DNA of 64,000 nt, from the NCBI RefSeq assembly GCF_029893345.1, contig NZ_JARXVE010000005.1:310001-374000 (forward strand), written 5' to 3'. The stretch's first letter is position 1, and every line of letters begins with the position of its first letter. Positions 49,875 through 56,679 of this stretch are shown piece by piece. Made by a program: the position numbers and the translations under genes. A model generated the notes under the pieces. It was not told the DNA's origin, ran no database searches, and saw nothing but the letters and a program-made list of their open reading frames with translations. Origin of the DNA: Mycolicibacterium frederiksbergense. Its GTDB lineage: Bacteria; Actinomycetota; Actinomycetes; Mycobacteriales; Mycobacteriaceae.

Positions 49875-50498
49875 GTGCCCTGCATCTACGTCCTTGCCGG
49901 CGTCAACGGCGCCGGCAAGAGCAGCATCGGCGGCGCCGCCATCCGCTCCTTCGGCGGCGACTACTTCAACCCCGACGAGGCCGCGCGCCGGTTGATGGCC
50001 GCCAACCCGGGGCTGGACCAGACCCGGGCCAACAGCCTGGCCTGGCATCAGGGCAAACGCCTGCTGGAACGCGCCATCGCCGAAAAGCTGGACCTCACCA
50101 TCGAATCCACGCTCGGTGGCAGCACCATCCCCCGGCTGTTGACCCAGGCCGCTGCCGAGGGCTTCGAGGTGCGCATCTGGTTCGTCGGGCTGGCCTCCCC
50201 CGACCTGCACATCGAACGGGTGCGCCACCGGGTGGCCACCGGCGGCCACGACATTCCGGAATCCTCGATCCGGCGCCGCTGGCGGCACAGCAGACAGAAC
50301 CTCGTGCAGCTGCTGCCCGTGTTGACCGAACTACGGGTCTACGACAACTCCGCCGACGCCGATCCCGCCGCCGAGCACGCACCGCTGCCGGCGCTGGTGC
50401 TGCACGTGGCCCACGGCGAGATCGTCGACCCGGCCGATCTGTCCAACACCCCGGACTGGGCCAAGCCGATCGTGGCCGCCGCGCTGAAAATGGGTTGA
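49875..50498 (+). CDS. Zeta-toxin-family P-loop kinase
   Basis: A 207-residue P-loop protein. Walker A is GVNGAGKSS (residues 9-17); next come YFNPDEAARRL (substrate-binding Asp), LTIESTLGG (zeta-type), and RVRHRVATGGHDIPESSIRRRW (LID-like Arg-rich segment). Zeta toxins phosphorylate UDP-N-acetylglucosamine and block cell-wall synthesis, although relatives of this shorter form may use other substrates. The GTG start at 49875 follows the antitoxin stop by 9 nt. Confidence 0.87.
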   Translation: MPCIYVLAGVNGAGKSSIGGAAIRSFGGDYFNPDEAARRLMAANPGLDQTRANSLAWHQGKRLLERAIAEKLDLTIESTLGGSTIPRLLTQAAAEGFEVRIWFVGLASPDLHIERVRHRVATGGHDIPESSIRRRWRHSRQNLVQLLPVLTELRVYDNSADADPAAEHAPLPALVLHVAHGEIVDPADLSNTPDWAKPIVAAALKMG

Positions 50499-50530
50499 GC
50501 ACCCGGATGCGCCCGCCTACGGTGGTGGCC

Positions 50531-50575
50531 ATGTTGGTCGACGCAGCGTTCTTCATCAGGCCCCGCATCGCCTAG
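50531..50575 (+). CDS. erm leader peptide (14 residues)
   Basis: ATG at 50531 encodes MLVDAAFFIRPRIA and stops with TAG, 66 nt before the erm start. TACGGT lies 7 nt upstream, so the transcript may be leaderless. The stop codon abuts a 9-bp hairpin arm, as in macrolide-induced translational attenuators. That a drug-bound ribosome stalls here is inference. Confidence 0.6.
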   Translation: MLVDAAFFIRPRIA

Positions 50576-50636
50576 CGGCGGATCTGCACTTTCCCGAAAC
50601 ATCCGCCGCAGCAGCGTTGTCCCTGCAACTGCGGAG
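50575..50636 (+). promoter_or_regulatory. Mutually exclusive hairpins before erm (attenuator)
   Basis: GCGGCGGAT (50575-50583) pairs with ATCCGCCGC (50601-50609). Alternatively CCGCAG (50606-50611) pairs with CTGCGG (50629-50634), which covers part of the erm ribosome site GGAG (50633-50636). The second and third segments overlap, so only one hairpin can form at a time. This is the classic 2:3 versus 3:4 switch of erm genes. Confidence 0.6.
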
Positions 50637-50641
50637 TATCC

Positions 50642-51382
50642 GTGTCTTCCTCTCATCACGGCCGGCATGAGCGCGGCCAGAATTTCTTATGCGACCGTCG
50701 CGTGGTCGCCGATATCGTCAAAATCGTCTCGCACACAACAGGTCCCATCATCGAGATCGGTGCCGGTGACGGCGCACTCACCGTGCCACTACAACGGCTT
50801 GGCCGGCCGCTGACCGCCATCGAGATCGACCGCCTACGGGCCAGACGACTGGCGGACCGGACGTCGGCCGAGGTGGTCAGCACCGACTTCCTGCAGTACC
50901 GGCTGCCACCGGCGCCGCACGTCATAGTGGGCAACCTGCCGTTCCATCTGACCACCGCCATCCTCCGGCGCCTGCTGCACGGCCCGGGATGGACCGATGC
51001 GGTACTGCTGATGCAGTGGGAGGTGGCGCGGCGGCGGGCCGCCGTCGGCGGCGCCACCATGATGACCGCACAGTGGTGGCCATGGTTCGAATTCGGCTTG
51101 GCACGAAAGGTCTCCGCGGATGCCTTCCGGCCAAGGCCCAGCGTGGACGCCGGGCTGCTGACCATCAGGCGCCGCCGTGAACCACTGATCCCCTGGGCTG
51201 ACCGGCGCCGATATCAGGCATTGGCCCACGGGGTGTTCACCGGACGCGGACACGGCATGGCACAGATTCTGCGCCATCGGGTGGACCGGCAGTGGTTGCA
51301 TGCCAACGGTATTCACTCATTGGCGCTGCCCCGGGACCTGACCCCCACACAGTGGGTGGCGCTGTTCGGCGCCGTCGACTAG
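50642..51382 (+). CDS. erm: 23S rRNA (adenine-N6) methyltransferase, Erm family
   Basis: A 246-residue rRNA methyltransferase that modifies A2058 and confers macrolide-lincosamide-streptogramin resistance. The KsgA/Erm motifs are clear: RGQNFL (11-16), IIEIGAGDGALT (SAM motif I, 36-47), AIEIDRLRA, STDFLQY and the catalytic NLPFHLTT (98-105). The lineage-specific mycobacterial erm genes (erm(38)-(40) type) are similar in size and lie near folD. It starts with GTG behind GGAG. A leader peptide and switchable hairpins precede it, so expression is probably inducible. Confidence 0.94.
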   Translation: MSSSHHGRHERGQNFLCDRRVVADIVKIVSHTTGPIIEIGAGDGALTVPLQRLGRPLTAIEIDRLRARRLADRTSAEVVSTDFLQYRLPPAPHVIVGNLPFHLTTAILRRLLHGPGWTDAVLLMQWEVARRRAAVGGATMMTAQWWPWFEFGLARKVSADAFRPRPSVDAGLLTIRRRREPLIPWADRRRYQALAHGVFTGRGHGMAQILRHRVDRQWLHANGIHSLALPRDLTPTQWVALFGAVD

Positions 51383-51672
51383 CTGGTGCCCAGCGGGTCG
51401 ATGGTCCAGGCGATGTAAAGCACGATGGCACTCACCGTCGCCGTGGTGGCGAAGTCGATCGTTCGAGAGCGCACCACAAGAAGACCGGCCCGGTCATCGG
51501 TCAATGCCAGCCGCAGCGCGGCCGCCGCACCCACCCCGATCCCGAGGACCAGTGCGCCGCGACGCCAGTAGCCCGCCACCACCAGGGCGAACGCCGCCAC
51601 AAAGAACAGCCCGACCAGCAGGATCGGCCACTGCCCGGCCACCACCTTGCGGACGAACTCCTTTGCGGTCAC
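51379..51672 (-). CDS. DUF3017 membrane protein (Rv3355c-like)
   Basis: A 97-residue protein with three predicted membrane helices (QWPILLVGLFFVAAFALVVAG; ALVLGIGVGAAAALRLAL; TVSAIVLYIAW). Length equals Rv3355c. The GTG start overlaps the folD stop, so it is translationally coupled to folD. Its end overlaps by four bases the end of convergent erm. Function is unknown. Confidence 0.88.
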   Translation of the reverse strand: MTAKEFVRKVVAGQWPILLVGLFFVAAFALVVAGYWRRGALVLGIGVGAAAALRLALTDDRAGLLVVRSRTIDFATTATVSAIVLYIAWTIDPLGTS

Positions 51673-52520
51673 GCCAGTTTCGACTCTTCGATCTCGACGA
51701 CGTTGCTCAGCAGGAACGCCCGGGTGAGCGGACCCACGCCGCCGGGGTTGGGCGACACGTGGCCGGCCACCTCCCACACGTCGGGAGCCACGTCACCGGT
51801 CAGCTTGCCGTCCACCCGGCTCACGCCGACGTCCACCACGGCCGCGCCGGGCTTGACCATGTCCGCGGTCACCATATGCGGCACACCGACCGCGGCGATG
51901 ATGATGTCGGCCTGCCGGGTCAAGGCAGGCAGATCCCGGGTTCCGGTGTGGCACAACGTGACCGTGGCGTTCTCCGAGCGGCGGGTGAGCAGCAGCCCGA
52001 GTGGCCGGCCGACGGTGACACCGCGCCCGATCACCACCACATGCGCCCCGGCGATCGGCACGTCGAACCGGCGCAGCAGGTGCACGATGCCGCGCGGCGT
52101 GCACGGCAGCGGCGCGGGCTCGTTGAGCACCAGCCGACCCAGGTTGGTCGGATGCAGGCCGTCGGCGTCCTTGCCAGGATCGATGCGCTCCAGCGCGGCA
52201 TTCTCGTCCAGATGCTTGGGCAACGGCAGCTGCACGATGTAGCCGGTGCAGTCCGGGTTGGCATTGAGCTCATCGATGGTCTCGTCGAGCTGAGCCTGGG
52301 TGATGTCGGCGGGCAGGTCACGGCGGATCGAGTTGATCCCGACCTTGGCGCAGTCGGCGTGCTTACCGCGCACATAGGCCTGCGACCCCGGGTCGTCGCC
52401 GACCAGCACCGTCCCCAGACCGGGCGTCCGGCCTACCTCGCTCAACTTCGCAACGCGCTGCTTGAGATCGACGAAGATCTCGTCGCGCGTGGCCTTACCG
52501 TCCAGCGTTATCGCACCCAC
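51669..52520 (-). CDS. folD: Bifunctional methylenetetrahydrofolate dehydrogenase/cyclohydrolase
   Basis: A 283-residue NADP-dependent enzyme interconverting 5,10-methylene- and 10-formyl-tetrahydrofolate. Motifs: SQAYVRGKHADCAKVGI (catalytic Tyr-x3-Lys), GYIVQLPLPKHLDE, DADGLHPTNLGRL, the dinucleotide-binding VVIGRGVTVGRPL and the C-terminal PNPGGVGPLTRAFLL. It matches Rv3356c in size and in pairing with the DUF3017 gene. Confidence 0.97.
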   Translation of the reverse strand: MGAITLDGKATRDEIFVDLKQRVAKLSEVGRTPGLGTVLVGDDPGSQAYVRGKHADCAKVGINSIRRDLPADITQAQLDETIDELNANPDCTGYIVQLPLPKHLDENAALERIDPGKDADGLHPTNLGRLVLNEPAPLPCTPRGIVHLLRRFDVPIAGAHVVVIGRGVTVGRPLGLLLTRRSENATVTLCHTGTRDLPALTRQADIIIAAVGVPHMVTADMVKPGAAVVDVGVSRVDGKLTGDVAPDVWEVAGHVSPNPGGVGPLTRAFLLSNVVEIEESKLA

Positions 52521-52558
52521 CCTGTCATTCTGTCAGGCCGCGTGGCAGGCTCCCCACC

Positions 52559-53773
52559 ATGGACAGTTCTCCGGATGTGTTCAGTGAGGCCAAGCTGGGC
52601 CCGGTGACACTGCGTAACCGCGTCATCAAGGCCGCGACCTTCGAGGCATCGACTCCTGATGCGCTGGTCACCGACGATTTGATCAACTATCACCGGCTGC
52701 CTGCGGCCGGCGGTGTCGGCATGACGACCGTCGCCTACTGCGCGGTGTCTCCCGGTGGACGGACCGACGGCTGGCAGATCTGGATGCGGCCCGAGGCCGT
52801 GCCCGGACTGCTCCGGCTCACCGACGCCATCCACGCCGAGGGCGCCGCCATCAGCGCCCAGATCGGCCACGCCGGGCCGGTGGCCAACGCCCGCACCAAC
52901 AAGGCCAAGGCACTGGCGCCGGTACGGTTCTTCAACCCGCTGTCGATGCGGTTCGCCAAGAAGGCCACCATCGACGACATCCGCGAAGTGACCGCGGCAC
53001 ACGCCAACGCGGCGCGGCTGGCCATCGACTCCGGATTCGACGCGGTCGAGGTCCATCTCGGCCACAACTACCTGGCCAGCTCATTCCTGTCCCCGCTGAT
53101 CAACCGGCGCTCTGATGAGTTCGGCGGATCGCTGGAGAACCGGGCGAAGGTGGCCCGCGGTGTGGTGCGCGCGGTGCGCGACGCCGTCGACAGCTACGGC
53201 GCCGGGAAGATCGCCGTCACCGCCAAGATGAACATGAGCGACGGCGTCCGCGGCGGTATTTCCCTGGACGAATCCCTGCAGACCGCCAAGTGGCTGGAGG
53301 AGGATGGCGCGCTGGACGCCATCGAACTGACGGCGGGCAGCTCCCTGGTCAACCCGATGTATCTGTTCCGCGGCGACGCCCCGGTGAAGGAATTCGCCGC
53401 GAATTTCAAGCCGCCGATCAGCTGGGGTATCCGGATGAGCGGCCACAAGTTCTTCCGCGAATACCCCTACCGCGAGGCCTATCTGCTGCGCGAGGCCAAG
53501 CAGTTCCGGGCCGAGCTGAAGATGCCGCTGATTCTTCTGGGCGGGATCACCAACCGCAAAACCATGGACCTGGCGATGTCGGAGGGCTTCGAGTTCGTCG
53601 CGATGGGCCGCGCCCTGCTGGCCGAGCCCGACCTGATCAACCGGATCAAAAATGAGAAGGACGGTCAAAACCGGGTCGTATCCAAGTGCACGCACTGCAA
53701 CCGGTGTATGCCGACGATCTACAGCCACACCCACTGTGTGGTGACGGGGGCCCCGGACGCGCTGGTGCGCTGA
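52559..53773 (+). CDS. NADH:flavin oxidoreductase (old yellow enzyme family, Rv3359-like) with C-terminal Cys cluster
   Basis: A 404-residue FMN TIM-barrel enzyme. The N-terminal LGPVTLRNRVIKAATFEA, the AQIGHAG motif, FDAVEVHLGHNYLASSFLSPLINRR and the ENRAKVARGVVRAVR stretch are typical of the OYE/2,4-dienoyl-CoA reductase group. Near the C-terminus four cysteines, CTHCNRC and HTHC (about residues 377, 380, 383 and 393), resemble the iron-sulfur site of dienoyl-CoA reductases, but the large second flavin domain is absent. Substrate unknown. It is divergent from folD with a 38-bp gap. Confidence 0.9.
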   Translation: MDSSPDVFSEAKLGPVTLRNRVIKAATFEASTPDALVTDDLINYHRLPAAGGVGMTTVAYCAVSPGGRTDGWQIWMRPEAVPGLLRLTDAIHAEGAAISAQIGHAGPVANARTNKAKALAPVRFFNPLSMRFAKKATIDDIREVTAAHANAARLAIDSGFDAVEVHLGHNYLASSFLSPLINRRSDEFGGSLENRAKVARGVVRAVRDAVDSYGAGKIAVTAKMNMSDGVRGGISLDESLQTAKWLEEDGALDAIELTAGSSLVNPMYLFRGDAPVKEFAANFKPPISWGIRMSGHKFFREYPYREAYLLREAKQFRAELKMPLILLGGITNRKTMDLAMSEGFEFVAMGRALLAEPDLINRIKNEKDGQNRVVSKCTHCNRCMPTIYSHTHCVVTGAPDALVR

Positions 53774-53858
53774 TAGCCATGGTCGGCGACGCCGCGGTCG
53801 CGCTGCTGGCCCGGTTCTACGCGATCGTCGCCGCGTTCATGCTGCCGCGTCCACCGCC

Positions 53859-54785
53859 CTATTCTTCGGTGAGGCGCACGACGAGGGTGAGTCGGCCGGC
53901 TGGCGTCCACGCGCCGACGGCGACGTTCCCCGAACCCAAATGCGTGAGCCTCTCGATCTCTCCCTCGTCGCCGAAGTCGATCGGGAGCACGATGCGTTCG
54001 CACGAGTCGAAGTTCTCATCGGTGACGATCAATGCGTCCTCGGTCGCGTACACGGCGGCTCGGTCGTCGTTGATCCAGCATCCGGCGAGCCCGAAACCGT
54101 ACGCGGCGTCGACGTCACTCGCGTCGAGCCGTGAGATCTCCTTCAGATCCGGCCACGACAGCATCCGTACGGTCTCCGGATCGCTTGGATACGGGGTGAC
54201 AAGTAGCCTCGCGCCCGACGGACTGAAGCCCGCGATCACTGAGTCATCTCCTGCGAGGATCTCGGTCAGATGTACGCGCGATCCCTCGACATCGACGCGG
54301 AAGGCGAGAACGCCATCCTGCCCCATGGCGAGCTGGAGAATCGCCGTGTCTTCGGCAGGGTGAGGATGCAGGAAGGCGCGAGCATCATCGGCGTCGATCG
54401 CCTGGTCGCCGAGGATCGCTCCGGTAGCGGAATCGAGCACGAGCAGCCGGTGCCTCGCGCCGTCCGGGACAGCGACGACAAGTAGACCGCCCAGGAGCGC
54501 AGCCGCGTCGGCGGCTATTCCGGGCACCGTGACCACTTCCTCTCCGGCGATGACAAGCCCGCCGGCGGAGGCGAGTACGACCAGATCGAGGCTGGACGCC
54601 GCTAGGACGCAGACGTCATCCTCCAGAGGGAGCTCTCGCTGCGAGTTCTCGGCGAGTCTGTCGTCGAGAAGACGCACCGCACCGTCTCGCCACAGCGCGA
54701 ATGTCGGACGCCCGCCCGCCTCGCCAGCAAAAACGAGACCCGACATCGGGTCCAGGATGTCGATCACGTCAGCGGAAATGAGCAT
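53859..54785 (-). CDS. Hypothetical beta-propeller-like protein
   Basis: A 308-residue cytoplasmic-looking protein without signal or membrane segments. Repeated short strands (LLVVAVPDGARHRLLVLDSATGAILG; GFSPSGARLLVTPYPSDPETVRMLSW; AVYATEDALIVTDENF) suggest WD40/YVTN-type blades, and it is unusually acidic. No family is recognised. The ATG at 54785 is supported by TACAGT exactly 6 nt upstream. Lower GC and less biased codon use than its neighbours hint at separate origin. Confidence 0.7.
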   Translation of the reverse strand: MLISADVIDILDPMSGLVFAGEAGGRPTFALWRDGAVRLLDDRLAENSQRELPLEDDVCVLAASSLDLVVLASAGGLVIAGEEVVTVPGIAADAAALLGGLLVVAVPDGARHRLLVLDSATGAILGDQAIDADDARAFLHPHPAEDTAILQLAMGQDGVLAFRVDVEGSRVHLTEILAGDDSVIAGFSPSGARLLVTPYPSDPETVRMLSWPDLKEISRLDASDVDAAYGFGLAGCWINDDRAAVYATEDALIVTDENFDSCERIVLPIDFGDEGEIERLTHLGSGNVAVGAWTPAGRLTLVVRLTEE

Positions 54786-54845
54786 TCGATCACTGTATCG
54801 AGCACGGGAGGTCATCGACTGGCCCAAGACATTGCCAGACACGCC

Positions 54846-56612
54846 CTAGCCGGTGTATCCGTCGATCTGCAGCGTCTGGCCGTCGCGCCGCAACACCAGC
54901 GCCGCGCCGGGGACCGGGACGAAACCCTGCACCGCCGCGGCCGGAACCGCCGCGGTCTGAGCGCAGCTGGTGGCGTCGAACGTGCGCAGCATGCTCTGTC
55001 CCCCGGTGTCGGCTCCCCCGCTGTCCGCGACCACGAAGCTGTTACCGAAGGACAGGTAGGCAAGGCCGCCGCCCTGGCCCAGCACCGTGGTCCCGGCACC
55101 GCGGACGCCGCGGGCACCCGCACACCGCTGGGTGCCGTCGGCCGCGAACAGGATCAGCTGTCGGCCGCCGTCGCGAGCCGAGAACACGAAGTTGTCGGCC
55201 GGGCCCACCGAGGGTTCGGCGTTACCCCGCTCGGGCAACGGAGTCACGGTGCGGTCGGCCACGTTGACGTAGCGAACCCCCGTTGGCGCCCCGGCCCCGG
55301 CGAACTGCACGAAGATGCCCACCGCATTGGCCGGGGTGGCCACCGCGACCGCATCGGCCTGACCCTTGAAAACCTCTTCGTCCCAGACGGTTTCACCGCT
55401 GCCCGGATTCATCGCGAGCACCCGGATCCCGTTGCCGCCCTCGGCCGGGCAGGACAGCACCGACACCAACCAGGAGCGGGTATCGACCGCTCGCGGCGGG
55501 AACTCGCAGTTGGCGCGCGGCGCAGGCACCGTCCACATCGGGTTGCCGGTTCGGGTGTCGAAGCGCACCCAGACCCGGTCATCGCGATACACCACGAACG
55601 GCGAGACGAGGTTGAAGCCGGGTGCCTGCGACAGCGCGTACAGCATCCGGTCGTCGGCGCCGGTCCACAACTGCTGGCCGGTAGTGGCGTCGAGCCCGAT
55701 CAGCCCGTCGTCGACGACAGCCACCACGGTTGCCCCGTTGTCGAACACCCGGATGCCCTTGACCTGGACGCTGCCGGGCCCGGTGCGCTCGAAATGCCAG
55801 CGTTCCTTGCCGTCGGTGCCGTACGCGGTGATGCGGCGATCGTGGTACACCACGAAACCGGCTCCGGCAGCCTCGATCTCATAGTTGGGCTGATGCTTGT
55901 CCGTATCGAACGCGTCGGGCACCGAGACGGTGAACGTGCGCTGCCCCAGCGCGGTGGGCACCGCGGGGACGTCGGTAGCTGCGGCCGTCGTCGCATCGAC
56001 ATAGCGCCCGTCGTCACCGGCACGCAGCGCTCCCACGGTGACCACCGCGGCAACCACGACCGCGATCGCTGCACCGACAGCCAGCAACTTCGCGGAGTCC
56101 CGCTGCAACCGTGGGAAGGCGCGCGCGGCCAGAAAGGTCGCCACCGCACCGGCCACGCTCAACCACCATGCCGCCAGTCCGGCGGGCAACGCCGGGGTGA
56201 CCGGCGAGGTATCCATCGCCATCCGGAAGTACGCCGGAACGCCCTGGGTGATGTAGGCGAAGAACAGCAGGGCCGCCACGGCCGCGGCCCCCGCCGGGGT
56301 GGCCGACAGATCCCGGCCCGTGTGCCCCCGCCAGACGCTGTAGGCCATCGCCGCGATCAACACCACCGCGACCACCGCCACGGCCATCGCCATCCGGTTC
56401 GGCAATGCGTCGCCCCACCGGTGCAGGCTGATCACATACCAACTGCCTTCACCGAGACTGCGCGGCGCAACCAGCCGGGCCCACGCCCCCAGCGCGGCGG
56501 CCCACAGCAGCAACACCACTGCCGCACCGGCCAGCACCGTCCCCACCGGCCGCAGCACGCCGAGCACCCGGCCGGCCATCTCTTCGGACCTTTCAGAATC
56601 CATGCGGGCCAT
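54846..56612 (-). CDS. Polytopic membrane protein with PQQ-like beta-propeller domain
   Basis: About 588 residues. Four membrane helices occupy roughly the first 200 residues (for example LAGAAVVLLLWAAALGAW, AMAVAVVAVVLIAAMAYSVW, AAAVAALLFFAYITQGV, LLAVGAAIAVVVAAVVTVG), followed by an extracytoplasmic propeller with blades such as LIGLDATTGQQLW, VRFDTRTGNPMWTVP and VLAMNPGSGETVWDEEV. The function is unknown; a sensor or scaffold in the envelope is likely. Start is uncertain between GTG 56630 and ATGs at 56612, 56603 and 56579. It is divergent from the FHA-ABC transporter gene. Confidence 0.8.
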   Translation of the reverse strand: MARMDSERSEEMAGRVLGVLRPVGTVLAGAAVVLLLWAAALGAWARLVAPRSLGEGSWYVISLHRWGDALPNRMAMAVAVVAVVLIAAMAYSVWRGHTGRDLSATPAGAAAVAALLFFAYITQGVPAYFRMAMDTSPVTPALPAGLAAWWLSVAGAVATFLAARAFPRLQRDSAKLLAVGAAIAVVVAAVVTVGALRAGDDGRYVDATTAAATDVPAVPTALGQRTFTVSVPDAFDTDKHQPNYEIEAAGAGFVVYHDRRITAYGTDGKERWHFERTGPGSVQVKGIRVFDNGATVVAVVDDGLIGLDATTGQQLWTGADDRMLYALSQAPGFNLVSPFVVYRDDRVWVRFDTRTGNPMWTVPAPRANCEFPPRAVDTRSWLVSVLSCPAEGGNGIRVLAMNPGSGETVWDEEVFKGQADAVAVATPANAVGIFVQFAGAGAPTGVRYVNVADRTVTPLPERGNAEPSVGPADNFVFSARDGGRQLILFAADGTQRCAGARGVRGAGTTVLGQGGGLAYLSFGNSFVVADSGGADTGGQSMLRTFDATSCAQTAAVPAAAVQGFVPVPGAALVLRRDGQTLQIDGYTG

Positions 56613-56665
56613 CGTCACACGACACGACACCCACTCATCGGCCCAGCCCCGGTAAGAAGTACCGA

Positions 56666-56671
56666 TACAGT
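56666..56671 (+). promoter_or_regulatory. -10 element of the FHA-ABC transporter gene (TACAGT)
   Basis: TACAGT ends 8 nt before the ATG at 56680, consistent with a leaderless or near-leaderless transcript and with choosing that ATG over an upstream TTG. Confidence 0.4.
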
Positions 56672-56679
56672 TGAGCCCG

